A DNA stretch of 64,000 nt from Burkholderia sp. SRS-W-2-2016 (GTDB lineage: Bacteria > Pseudomonadota > Gammaproteobacteria > Burkholderiales > Burkholderiaceae): positions 236,974 to 300,973 of the forward strand of contig NZ_MSDV01000023.1 of the NCBI RefSeq assembly GCF_001931485.1, read 5' to 3'. Each line of letters starts with the position of its first letter. The stretch's first letter is position 1. Shown here piece by piece: positions 38,293-48,828 of the stretch. The position numbers were made by a program, and so were the translations under genes. A model generated the notes under the pieces. It was not told the origin of the DNA. It saw nothing but the letters and a program-made list of their open reading frames with translations, and did not search any database.

Positions 38293-39525
38293 ATGAACCG
38301 AAGAGAACTACTGGGATGGCTCGCGGGCGCTGCCGCGGCGGGCGTCGGCGCGGCAGTCAGTGTGCCGGGTTTCGCGGCGCAGGGCGGTCAGGGCGGTCAA
38401 GGTGGGCAAGGTAATCAGGGCGGCGATCAGCAACGCGGTGGTCAGGGCAATGATTCCGCTGCGGCCGCCGCGCTCGCGAACCGCTTCGCGATGGGCGCGG
38501 ATGTGTCGACGCTGCTCGAACTCGAAGCGAACGGCGCGAAGTACTACGAGCACGGCAAGTCGCGCGATTGCCTGGCGATCCTGAAGGATCACGGCGTCGA
38601 CTCGATCCGGATCAAGGTGTGGAACGATCCGGGCAACCCGAACTTCTTTCCGGCCAATCAGAGTCCGGCGGCCGGCTGGAACAACGCGGAGCACGCGCGC
38701 ATCCTCGCGCGCCGCGCGGCCGCGCTCGGCTTGCGCGTGCTGATCGACTTTCACTACAGCGACTGGTGGGCCGATCCGGGCAAGCAGTATCCGCCGCACG
38801 CGTGGGCCGGCAAGGACATCACGGAGACCTGCGCGCTGCTGTCGGCGTATACGTCGGACGTGTTGCAGATGCTCAAGCGCGACGGCGTGCATCCGGAGTG
38901 GGTGCAGATCGGCAACGAGATCACCGGCGGGATGCTGTGGCCGCTCGGCAAGTACGATCAGCTCGACAATCTCGCGGCGCTGCTGAAGGCCGGTCACGAC
39001 GCGGTCAAAGGCGTCGATGCGCGGACTAAGGTGATGCTGCATATCGACAGCGGCGGCAACAACGCGACGAGCCGCTGGTGGTTCGACGCGATGACGCAGC
39101 GCGGCGTCACGTTCGATGTGATCGGGCTGTCGTACTACCCGCAATGGCAGGGTTCGTTCAGCGACCTGCAGGGCAACGCGAACGATCTGGCGACGCGTTA
39201 TGACAAGGATGTGATGGTCGTCGAAACCGCGTATCCGTGGACCACCAGCGATGGCGACTCCGAACCGAACTCGATGACCAACGTGGGCACGTCGCCGTAT
39301 CCGCAGACGCCGGCCGGACAGGCGCAGTTTCTCGGCGCGGTCACCGACATCGTCAAGGCGATCCCCAACGGTCACGGCAAGGGCGTGTTCTGGTGGGAGC
39401 CGGAATGGATCCCGACGCCGAACGTCGGCTGGGAAGTGGGCGCCGGCGATCAGTGGGACAACAACACGTTGTTCGATTTCCACGGCAACGCGTTGTCGTC
39501 GCTGGATGCGTTCCGGCGGCGATAA
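38293..39525 (+). CDS. ganB: Arabinogalactan endo-beta-1,4-galactanase, GH53, exported
   Basis: A 410-residue secreted GH53 enzyme cutting beta-1,4-galactan, the side chain of pectic rhamnogalacturonan I. The N-terminus (NRRELLGWLAGAAAAGVGAA) is a signal peptide, perhaps a Tat substrate. It is followed by an unusual Gly/Gln-rich linker at residues 31-52. The catalytic acid/base is E209 (WVQIGNEITGG) and the nucleophile E311 (VVETAYPWT). GGAGGA at 38281-38286 sets the start. It supplies the oligosaccharides that the upstream transporter imports. Confidence 0.94.
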   Translation: MNRRELLGWLAGAAAAGVGAAVSVPGFAAQGGQGGQGGQGNQGGDQQRGGQGNDSAAAAALANRFAMGADVSTLLELEANGAKYYEHGKSRDCLAILKDHGVDSIRIKVWNDPGNPNFFPANQSPAAGWNNAEHARILARRAAALGLRVLIDFHYSDWWADPGKQYPPHAWAGKDITETCALLSAYTSDVLQMLKRDGVHPEWVQIGNEITGGMLWPLGKYDQLDNLAALLKAGHDAVKGVDARTKVMLHIDSGGNNATSRWWFDAMTQRGVTFDVIGLSYYPQWQGSFSDLQGNANDLATRYDKDVMVVETAYPWTTSDGDSEPNSMTNVGTSPYPQTPAGQAQFLGAVTDIVKAIPNGHGKGVFWWEPEWIPTPNVGWEVGAGDQWDNNTLFDFHGNALSSLDAFRRR

Positions 39526-39643
39526 CGTTCGCGGTGGTAGTGATGCTGGTGCCGCGCGCCGGCTGCGTGGCTGAGCGTGTGGCTACGTGAGTGGTTGCTT
39601 GCGTGGCTGCGCGCCGCGCGGTGAGGGCCGGCGCGAGCCGGCA

Positions 39644-39976
39644 TCACTGCGTCGACGATGCCGGTCCTTTCTGACGGTCCAGGCACTCCGCCGTGACCGC
39701 CATGTTCGCCTGATCGGGCGTCATGCGCGGCGCGTCGGGGGCGAAGATTTTCTCGATGATCGCATCGACGGCCGCGCGGTCGGCCGGGCCCTTGTAGTAG
39801 CGGGCGGCCTGCTCGAGCGCCTGCGCTTTGGTTTTCTTGTGCGCGCGCCATCCGACGACCTGGCCGGCGATATCGCCGAGCGCGGAGCATTGATCGCTGA
39901 CTGTCTGCGCGACGGCCTGAGTGGCCGGCTGCGCGACGCACAGCGCGACGAGCGCGGTTACGACTACGCGTTTCAT
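39644..39976 (-). CDS. Small secreted protein of unknown function
   Basis: A 110-residue protein with a signal peptide (KRVVVTALVALCVAQPATQAVAQ, cleavage near residue 24). The mature part is helical and basic, with C30 and C95 able to form one disulfide (DQCSALGDIAGQ and AECLDRQ). The start at ATG 39976 was chosen because it begins directly at the signal peptide. It is convergent with the galactanase gene, 118 bases away. Function is not recognised. Confidence 0.7.
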   Translation of the reverse strand: MKRVVVTALVALCVAQPATQAVAQTVSDQCSALGDIAGQVVGWRAHKKTKAQALEQAARYYKGPADRAAVDAIIEKIFAPDAPRMTPDQANMAVTAECLDRQKGPASSTQ

Positions 39977-40168
39977 TACCGAAAATCCTGACAAGAGACG
40001 CGCGGCGGCGTGGCAGCGGCGAGGGTCGCCGGGCGCGGGCCTGCGGGCGCGTGGTGAATGAGGGCGTAGTTTAGCGGGAAGTGGCGGGGGATGCTCTGGG
40101 AGTGGGGGCGCCCGCAGGGTTCGTGCTGGTCGGTTTCCGCGCGCGCGTGCGTGGCTGCGAGATGCGGA

Positions 40169-40741
40169 TCATCGATGATCGCCCGACCCGCCGGCCCGCG
40201 GCGACCTACCACCGGGCTTGCCCAGCGCAACCAGCGCCGCCTCCAGAATGTCGAGCCAGTTCTTCTCATAGCTGATCCCGACTCGCAGCACCAGGAGCTG
40301 CAGCGCCGCTTTACGATCTTCGGGCTCCTGAGGAAAGTCCTTCTTCTCGAGCTCCTGATACAACGCGAGCTTCGCCTGATGCAGCCCGATGCGGCGCTGG
40401 ACCTCTTTCTCCAGCCCGGTCGGTCCGACCGCGGCCTCGGCCCGCAGACGCACCATGAATTCGTCGCGAAGCGCGGCGGGTTCTTCCTCCAGCGTGATCC
40501 ATCGTTTCAACTCGCTGCGCCCGGCGGACAGAATCCGGTAGCCGCGCTTGCGCCCGCGGGTCGTCTCCTCGGGCAACGATTCGATCAGGCCGGCTTCTTC
40601 CAGCCGGGCCAGCTCCCGATAGATCTGTTGATGCGATGCGTGCCAGAAATAGCCGATCGAACGGTCGAAGCGCGAGGCCAGCTCCGAACCGGAGCACGAC
40701 CGTTCAACGAGGGCGGTGAGCAGGGCATGAGGTAGAGACAT
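40169..40741 (-). CDS. PadR-family transcriptional regulator
   Basis: A 190-residue PadR/Vir-type repressor. The winged helix covers residues 1-80 (LPHALLTALVERSCSGSELA, HQQIYRELARLEEAGLIES), and the C-terminal helices (Vir_C domain) about 95-175. I use ATG 40741; the longer frame upstream runs through the operator and reads as non-protein sequence. The gene is divergent from the FadH-like gene, with two TGCAAC-N2-GTTGCA sites between them, so it probably represses both. Confidence 0.88.
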   Translation of the reverse strand: MSLPHALLTALVERSCSGSELASRFDRSIGYFWHASHQQIYRELARLEEAGLIESLPEETTRGRKRGYRILSAGRSELKRWITLEEEPAALRDEFMVRLRAEAAVGPTGLEKEVQRRIGLHQAKLALYQELEKKDFPQEPEDRKAALQLLVLRVGISYEKNWLDILEAALVALGKPGGRSPRAGGSGDHR

Positions 40742-40785
40742 CGGCGTGCGTACGGGAAGAGAAGGAAGAAAAGGGCCACGGATAG

Positions 40786-42912
<2,127 letters not shown>

Positions 42913-42976
42913 AATGCAATGAAGTATGGTCCCGCCGCCGGCGGGCCGTCGTCCCTTTCCCGAGAACGGAGCTTCC

Positions 42977-43417
42977 ATGAGTCAGACCAGTTTGGCCCTT
43001 CAACCCGCGGTCGCGCGCTCGCTCGACGCGTGGCACGCGATGGTGGACAACAAGGATTTCAGCGAACTCGAATCGATCGTTCATCCGGACGCGGTATTCC
43101 GCTCGCCGATGGCGTTCAAGGCCTACGCGCCGGCGCCCGCGCTGTTGATGGCGCTGCGCACGGTGATCACGATCCTCAACGATTTCACGTATTACCGGGA
43201 ATTCAGTAGTCCGGATGGGCTGAACGTCGTGCTCGAATTCAGCGCGACCGTGCAGGACAAACAGTTGAAGGGGATCGACATGATCCGTTTCGACGAGGCT
43301 GGCCGGATCGTCGAATTCGAGGTGATGGTGCGGCCGGCGAGCGGCTTGCAGGCGCTGGGTGCGGAAATGGGCGCACGGCTTGGGCAGTCTCTGCCCGCGT
43401 ACAAGGCGCAGTCCTGA
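42977..43417 (+). CDS. SnoaL-like / NTF2-fold small protein
   Basis: A 146-residue NTF2-like protein (SnoaL_2 type). It has WHAMVDNKDFSELESIVHPDAVFRSP at residues 18-43 and VVLEFSATVQDKQLKGIDMIRFDEAGRIVEFEVMVRP in two strands toward the end. The fold holds small hydrophobic ligands, as isomerase, hydrolase or binding protein. It starts at ATG 42977, 64 bases after the FadH-like gene, and shares the terminator at 43454, so both are probably one PadR-controlled operon. Confidence 0.82.
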   Translation: MSQTSLALQPAVARSLDAWHAMVDNKDFSELESIVHPDAVFRSPMAFKAYAPAPALLMALRTVITILNDFTYYREFSSPDGLNVVLEFSATVQDKQLKGIDMIRFDEAGRIVEFEVMVRPASGLQALGAEMGARLGQSLPAYKAQS

Positions 43418-43453
43418 GCTGAACTGAGCTGAGCGGTTCGCGCCGCGCCAAAC

Positions 43454-43487
43454 AAAAAGCCGCTCTGCAAACTGCAGAGCGGCTTTT
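43454..43487. terminator. Bidirectional terminator
   Basis: AAAAGCCGCTCTGC (43455-43468) and GCAGAGCGGCTTTT (43474-43487) form a perfect 14-bp stem with a 5-base loop. T-runs lie on both strands, so it ends the FadH operon and the convergent MFS gene. Confidence 0.9.
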
Positions 43488-43544
43488 CTGATTTACCACC
43501 CGGGCAGCCTTCGCTCAGGTGGCGTTATTGCATCGGACGTTCGC

Positions 43545-44903
43545 TCAATGCCCGAACGATTCCGCCTTCGACGCACCGCTTTCCGCGACCTGCGGACGCG
43601 CGGCCTGTTTGATCAGCAGTGCGATACACGACACCAGACCGGCCACCGCGATCGTCGCGAAGATGCCGCCGAACGAGAAGTGGCGGCGCGTCAGTTCGGC
43701 CACGAGGAACGAGCCCGCGATCCCGCCGAAGCGGCCCACGCCGAGCATCCAAGCGACGCCGGTGCCGCGGCCCGCGGTCGGGTAGAACGCGGCGGCGAGC
43801 GCCGGCATCGACGATTGCGCGGTATTCATCAGCACGCCGGCGACGAACACGATCAACACCAGCATGCCGACGTTGCCGGCCGCCTGGCCGATGAGGTACA
43901 CGCTGATCGCGGTCAGCGCATAGCACACCGCGATCACGCGATTCGCATTGAAGCGGTCCATCAGCACGCCGGCCAGCACCGCGCCGACGCCGCCGAGCGG
44001 GAACAGCGCGGAAATCAAGGTAGCGCGTTGCGGCGTGAGACCGGCGTCCTTCAGCAGGATCGGCATCCAGTTGATCGACGCGTAGAAGATCACGAGGCCC
44101 ATGAAGTACGCGAGCCACAGCATCACCGAGCCGACGATGTACGAACGCGACAGCACCACGCCGAGGCCCTTGCCGCCGGTTTGCGGCGCGGTTTCGGTCA
44201 TCGTGAACGAAGCGGCGTGCACCGCGTCGCCGGAAATGCGCGCGAGCGCCGCGCGAATCCGCTCGGCCGGCTTGTTATTCGCGACCATGTAGCGGACCGA
44301 TTCCGGCATCTTCACGATCAACAGCAGCAACAGCAGCAGCGGCGCGATGCCGCCGAGGATCAGCACGCTGCGCCAGCCGAAATGCGGAATCATCCATGCG
44401 GCGAGGAAGCCGCCGAACGCGGCGCCGAGCGGGAAGCCGCAGAACATCAGGTTGATCACGGTCGCGCGACGGTTATCCGGGCAGTACTCGCCCATCATCG
44501 TGACCGCGTTCGGCATGGCGGCGCCCAGGCCGACGCCGGTGATGAAGCGCAGCACGGTCAGGTGTCCGATCGTGTCCGAGAACGCGGAGGCGAGGCAGGC
44601 GGCGCCGAACAGCGCGACCGAGCCGACCAGCATCACGCGTCGTCCGAGCCGGTCCGACAGCGGACCCGAGCCGAGCGCGCCGCACGCGAGGCCGAACAGC
44701 GCGGCGCTCAGTACCGGCGCGAGCGCGGGTTTGTCGATACCCCATTCGGTGATCAGCGAGGGCGCAATGAAGCCGATTGCGGCCGTGTCAAAACCGTCCA
44801 GCAGGACGATGATGAAACACATAAAGAAGATCAGCCACTGGAACGGCGAAAACGGATGTTCGTTGATGAACGTTTGAACGTTCACAGCTGGGCTGCGGTT
44901 CAT
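43545..44903 (-). CDS. Aromatic-acid:H+ symporter, MFS (AAHS type)
   Basis: A 452-residue 12-helix carrier of the PcaK/BenK/MhpT group. LLDGFDTAAIGFIAPSL in helix 1 holds the conserved D-x-x-D pair, and the loop 2-3 motif is GPLSDRLGRRVML. RFITGVGLGAAMPN is shared with the transporter at 1-1110, so the two are paralogues. A run of seven leucines (LLLLLLLIV) near residue 190 is coded by a CTG/TTG-rich repeat. ATG 44903 follows AGGAGACC. It stands alone between a terminator and a quinoprotein gene; the substrate is not evident. Confidence 0.9.
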   Translation of the reverse strand: MNRSPAVNVQTFINEHPFSPFQWLIFFMCFIIVLLDGFDTAAIGFIAPSLITEWGIDKPALAPVLSAALFGLACGALGSGPLSDRLGRRVMLVGSVALFGAACLASAFSDTIGHLTVLRFITGVGLGAAMPNAVTMMGEYCPDNRRATVINLMFCGFPLGAAFGGFLAAWMIPHFGWRSVLILGGIAPLLLLLLLIVKMPESVRYMVANNKPAERIRAALARISGDAVHAASFTMTETAPQTGGKGLGVVLSRSYIVGSVMLWLAYFMGLVIFYASINWMPILLKDAGLTPQRATLISALFPLGGVGAVLAGVLMDRFNANRVIAVCYALTAISVYLIGQAAGNVGMLVLIVFVAGVLMNTAQSSMPALAAAFYPTAGRGTGVAWMLGVGRFGGIAGSFLVAELTRRHFSFGGIFATIAVAGLVSCIALLIKQAARPQVAESGASKAESFGH

Positions 44904-45205
44904 GATGGTCTCCTGAAGCGAAAAAGCCCGCCGCGACGAGCTGCTTTTCTCAAGACCGTGCGCCGTCTGGCAATGGCGCACGATGCTGCGCCTGGGCAAA
45001 TCTGCTGAGCTTCGGCAATGAATCATACTCGCACCGGCCGGCTTTCCGGAACCGGGTGCGGGGGGTGGAAAGTTCGCGTAAAGAACGTAGATTCTTCACG
45101 CGAACGCGCGCCACTCTAGTTAATGAGATGGGGTGGGTCAACGAGGGATTACCCGCAAGCGCGGCCAGGCGTCGTGGAATGGCGCGCCCAGCCGCGCCGG
45201 GAGCG
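44904..45205. other. Intergenic stretch between MFS gene and quinoprotein gene
   Basis: This 302-base stretch between two leftward genes has no supported gene. It holds the promoter region of the MFS gene and, at 45072-45105, a strong hairpin. Confidence 0.5.
45072..45105 (-). terminator. Long hairpin downstream of the quinoprotein gene
   Basis: GTTCGCGTAAAGAA (45072-45085) and TTCTTCACGCGAAC (45092-45105) form a 14-bp stem with one mismatch and a 6-base loop. It lies about 100 bases past the quinoprotein stop and is followed on the minus strand by CTTTCC, so it is probably its terminator. An operator for the MFS gene is the alternative. Confidence 0.5.
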
Positions 45206-46825
45206 TTATTTGCCGTTCACCGAAAACGCGTAGAACGTGTTGCTGCCGGTGCCGTACAGCAGCAGGTGCGAATAGCCGTTGCCCCAGTACACGGTGCCGT
45301 TGCCGTCGATCGCGGGGCCCGCGTTCGAGCTGCCTTGTCCCGGGTAGTCCCACAGCACGGCGCCGGTCGCCGCGTTGAGCGCGTACATGTGGCCGCTCTT
45401 CGAGCCGGCGAACATCACGCCGTTCGAAACCGATACGGCGCCCTGGTCGAGCGCGCTGCCGGTCGGATCGGCGCGTTGCCACAGCAGTTTGCCGGTGGAC
45501 GGATCGAGCGCGGCGAACGAGCCCGAGATCACGATCGCGCCGTTGATCGTGTAGGGCACGAGGTCCATGTCCGAGCCGGCGATATACACGCGCTGGCCGT
45601 CGGTGGCGGTGCCCCACTGGATGCCGCCGCCGAGCGACGAACCCGGCACCACCGAGGTGCTCGACAGGATCGCGCCGGTGTGCGCGTCGAAGATCCAGTA
45701 GAAGCCGCTCTTCTGCCCGGCGCCGACCGCGAGCCGCATACTGCCGTCGGCATTGGTGAGCGTCAGGAGGTTCGGGCCCGAGCCGAAGTCGTAGTCTTCG
45801 CCCGGCGGCGGCGGGCAGTTATTCAGCAGGCCGACTTCGAGAATGCAGGACGCGTTCCACGTGTCGTAGCCTTGCACGCCGGTCGCCCACTTGATCGCGC
45901 CGCTGGTCAGATCGAGCGCCACCATCGAGTCGACGTGATCGTCGCTGCTCAGGCACGCGGCCGCCGAGCCGCCGTTGAGCTGGCAGGCCTTGACCGACGC
46001 GGGCACCGAATAGTTGTTGCCGGTGGTCACGTAGATCGTGTTGCTGGCCGGATCGATCGCGGCGGAGCTGCTCCATACCGCCGCGCCGCTGTAGCCGGAG
46101 GACAGGCCGTGATTGTCGGGCAGCATGCGCGCGGTCCATCTGATCGCGCCGGTCGCCGCATCGACCGCGGAGAACGTGCCCTGGAACGAGCAGCACGGAT
46201 AGGTGACGATGTTGGCGGCCGAGCCTTCCTCGGTCGACGACGTCCCGACGTACACCACGCCGTTATAGACAATCGGCGATTGCGTGATGATCGCGGACGG
46301 TCCGTTGCTGAGCAGCGTGCGCCAGTTCAGGTTGCCGGTGTTCGCATCGATCGCGAGCAGGTTCGCGCCGTTCTGGTCGCCGATATAGATCACGCCGTTG
46401 ACGACCGCCGGGCTGGTGCGCGAGATCGCGCCCGACGCTTCGCCGGCGTACGCATCGATGCGATGCTCCCAGATCAGCGCGCCGGTGTTCGCGTCCAGCT
46501 TGGTCAGATAGCCGGCCCAGTCCGGGAAATAAACGGCGCCGTTGACGACCGCGGGCGTGGCCGACACGTCGCCGTGCACGGTGTGGGACCACTTCAACGC
46601 GAGACTGCCGGCGTTGTTCACGTTCAGTTGTGTTTGCGCGGGCTGGTTGCGCGAGTTGCCGACGTCCCGGCCGCTCATCGCCCAATCCGAGCCGGACTGG
46701 GCATGGCTCACGCCACTGCTGCCGAGAGTGCCGATGGCGCCCAGCGTCGCGAACGTCAACGCGATCGTTGCGCGCCTGCTCATTTGCCGTATTCCGTATC
46801 GACCGACCAATGCATTTCTCATCAT
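45206..46825 (-). CDS. PQQ-type beta-propeller dehydrogenase (polyvinyl-alcohol-dehydrogenase-like)
   Basis: A 539-residue exported quinoprotein. A signal peptide runs to about residue 43 (ATIALTFATLGAIGTLGSSGVSHAQ). The rest is an eight-blade propeller with repeated tryptophan docking motifs (AATGAIRWTARM, STGKLLWQRAD, ATGAVLWDYPG). Vicinal cysteines occur in TYPCCSFQGTF, as at the PQQ pocket of quinoprotein alcohol dehydrogenases. No CxxCH haem site is present, so electrons must leave by a separate cytochrome. GAGGTGA stands just before ATG 46825. A secondary polymeric or small alcohol is the likely substrate. Confidence 0.82.
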   Translation of the reverse strand: MMRNALVGRYGIRQMSRRATIALTFATLGAIGTLGSSGVSHAQSGSDWAMSGRDVGNSRNQPAQTQLNVNNAGSLALKWSHTVHGDVSATPAVVNGAVYFPDWAGYLTKLDANTGALIWEHRIDAYAGEASGAISRTSPAVVNGVIYIGDQNGANLLAIDANTGNLNWRTLLSNGPSAIITQSPIVYNGVVYVGTSSTEEGSAANIVTYPCCSFQGTFSAVDAATGAIRWTARMLPDNHGLSSGYSGAAVWSSSAAIDPASNTIYVTTGNNYSVPASVKACQLNGGSAAACLSSDDHVDSMVALDLTSGAIKWATGVQGYDTWNASCILEVGLLNNCPPPPGEDYDFGSGPNLLTLTNADGSMRLAVGAGQKSGFYWIFDAHTGAILSSTSVVPGSSLGGGIQWGTATDGQRVYIAGSDMDLVPYTINGAIVISGSFAALDPSTGKLLWQRADPTGSALDQGAVSVSNGVMFAGSKSGHMYALNAATGAVLWDYPGQGSSNAGPAIDGNGTVYWGNGYSHLLLYGTGSNTFYAFSVNGK

Positions 46826-47205
46826 TCACCTCGCAAAGTCGATGGTTGGAGAACCCCTGAAAATGCGTCGCGAACGACGCCAAGGTATTAAATGCGCAGG
46901 TGTTATCGACGGCAAACTTAAAGCGCATTAAATGCGATAAAAATTCAAATAAATTATTCAATACAGATATCGAATTTGCGCAATGGAAAATTCGCGTGTT
47001 TTAGTGGTGATTTGTTAAGGTAAATGTAATGTGGCCGGTTAGGGCGCGCGGAAGATGCCTGAGGCGGTGAGGTATGAGACAGCGGCAGCACGGCGCGCGT
47101 TTTGGGGCGCGCCCCGTGCTTTTTACGGAGGATTTTTATTAGGAAATCGAGGAATCGCTATATAAATAGCGCACTGAATATTTGATTATTTTATAGAGGG
47201 TGTGG
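46826..47205. promoter_or_regulatory. AT-rich control region with repeated ATTAAATGCG
   Basis: This 380-base stretch is markedly AT-richer than its neighbours at 46940-47040. ATTAAATGCG occurs at 46887-46896 and again at 46927-46936, 40 bases apart. The second is part of the perfect 13-base palindrome CGCATTAAATGCG (46924-46936), a likely operator for the quinoprotein gene. A 13-bp-class hairpin follows at 47087-47120. No gene is seen. Confidence 0.5.
47087..47124 (+). terminator. GC-rich hairpin with T-tract of unclear partner
   Basis: AGCACGG-CGCGCG and CGCGCC-CCGTGCT pair almost fully and are followed on the plus strand by TTTTT. It has the form of a plus-strand terminator, but no rightward gene lies upstream of it, so its origin is unexplained. 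Confidence 0.45.
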
Positions 47206-48828
47206 TCACCGGCATTTGCGCCGCTCGTACAGCGACCATTCGCCCTCGTGCACGACCAGCGCCACTTCGCATTCGTTGTTGGCGAAGAAATTCGCCGGCA
47301 ACGGCCCGACCTTGTGAACGAAGAAGTAACGGTACTGACGGCCCTGGTCGCGGGTCCATTCGAAACTGCCCGGATCGTGTTCGAGCGCGGGCGGCGAGAT
47401 CGGCATCATGCCGGGCCTGAAGCGCACGATCTGCGGGACGAAGGTCGCGAAGTTCAGATCGACGAAACCGTGCTGTTCCGCCTGATACCAGACGGACTGG
47501 TGCGCGTAGGCGGCCGTGCTGCGGTACGCGGGACTCGCGCGATCGAAGATCAGACTCAGCGCGCGTTGCTCGGGCTGCGTCTGCGCGAGCAGCGTGTCGA
47601 GCGGCGCGATCTCGACCGCGAAACGATGCAGGCGGATCGTCTGGTCCGCGAAAAAGATCCAGCAGCCGGCGATGATCGCCGCCTGCACGCCGCGGCCGAT
47701 AATCCTGCGCGAGTTCGACACGGCCGGCGCGGCGCGCGCGCCGCTCGCGGCCGATGGCGGCGCGCAGAACATCAGCGCATACGCGGGCAGCAGAAACAGC
47801 GCGAAACGGTGATACAGGTAGGCGGTTTTCAGCGCGGTGCCCGGCACGAAAAACCACACCAGCGCGACCGCGAACATCGGCACGACGACCGCGCGATCGG
47901 CATTGATCCGGTCGCGCCACACCCACGGCGCGGCGAACATCAGCGCGACGAGCGGCAAATAGCCGACCACCGCTTTGTTCATCCCCCACACGTAGACGGG
48001 CAGCGCCAGCAGACGCTGCCAATCGAAGCCCCAGTTGAAGACCGCGATGCCCGCCACCGCCTGGCCGAGCAGCGGATCGGTCGAGCGGCTCCACCATGCA
48101 TAGACGATGCACAGCACGCCGAGCGGCACGAACGGCGCGAGCGCGAGCGCCGCGCGAGCAAGCGGCCGCTGCTTGACGAGTACGAAACCGACGCCGATCG
48201 CGGCCGCGAGCAGAAACACGAGGCCGTGACAGAAGAACAGCGCGGTGCCGGCAATCAGCATGCCGACGCCTTTCCTGAACGAAGTTGCGCTCGCATACGC
48301 GTGCGACAGCCAGATGAACAGGATGCCTAACGGCGCGGCGACGAGGAACGTATAGAAGCCCCACATGAACGAGAAGCCGAAGAAGCCGGGGATGAACAGC
48401 CAGTCGAGCCGCGGGTCGCCACGCAGATAGCGGCGAAAGCCGATGCACGACGCGACGAACGCGAAGTACGCGAGCGTCAGCACGCACTTGAGCGCGGCGT
48501 CGACCGGCATCAGCCAGCTGAGCGGCAGCGCCAGACCGTAGCCGACCAGGTAGGGTGTCAGTAGATTGATCTGTACGAGGTTTTCCCAGCGCGACGTGTG
48601 TTCGAGCAGATCGCGCAGCAATGCGACCTGGCCCGCGTGTTGCGGCAGATCGACCATCGGCGGACGCGGCGCGATCCAGAACAGCGCACCGCCGTACAGC
48701 ACGGTGACGATGAACAGCACGTACGGCGCGAGCGCGGCAATGCGGCCGGAGCGCGCGAACGACGCGGGTCCGGACGGCGCGTCGGCGCCTGCGCGCGCCG
48801 ACGCGGATGGGTCGACGGACGAAGTCAT
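47206..48828 (-). CDS. Membrane protein, GtrC-like glucosyltransferase candidate
   Basis: A 540-residue integral membrane protein with about 11 helices and a soluble C-terminal domain of roughly 120 residues (from LSLIFDRASPAYRSTAAYAH). An extracytoplasmic loop after helix 1 contains WIAPRPPMVDLPQHAGQ, with the acidic residue pattern of GT-C enzymes. ATG 48828 overlaps the gtrB stop as ATGA. In Gtr systems a third, variable membrane protein moves the sugar from undecaprenyl phosphate to the acceptor glycan, and this gene fits that position. The acceptor is unknown. Confidence 0.68.
   Translation of the reverse strand: MTSSVDPSASARAGADAPSGPASFARSGRIAALAPYVLFIVTVLYGGALFWIAPRPPMVDLPQHAGQVALLRDLLEHTSRWENLVQINLLTPYLVGYGLALPLSWLMPVDAALKCVLTLAYFAFVASCIGFRRYLRGDPRLDWLFIPGFFGFSFMWGFYTFLVAAPLGILFIWLSHAYASATSFRKGVGMLIAGTALFFCHGLVFLLAAAIGVGFVLVKQRPLARAALALAPFVPLGVLCIVYAWWSRSTDPLLGQAVAGIAVFNWGFDWQRLLALPVYVWGMNKAVVGYLPLVALMFAAPWVWRDRINADRAVVVPMFAVALVWFFVPGTALKTAYLYHRFALFLLPAYALMFCAPPSAASGARAAPAVSNSRRIIGRGVQAAIIAGCWIFFADQTIRLHRFAVEIAPLDTLLAQTQPEQRALSLIFDRASPAYRSTAAYAHQSVWYQAEQHGFVDLNFATFVPQIVRFRPGMMPISPPALEHDPGSFEWTRDQGRQYRYFFVHKVGPLPANFFANNECEVALVVHEGEWSLYERRKCR

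Noticed and set aside
43548..45008. A 486-codon plus-strand frame opposite the AAHS transporter
   Set aside because: It is almost wholly Arg/His/Glu/Gln without hydrophobic core, an artefact of the reverse strand of a membrane-protein gene.
45056..46891. A 611-codon plus-strand frame opposite the quinoprotein gene
   Set aside because: The opposite strand has a signal peptide, propeller repeats and a ribosome-binding site; this frame has none.
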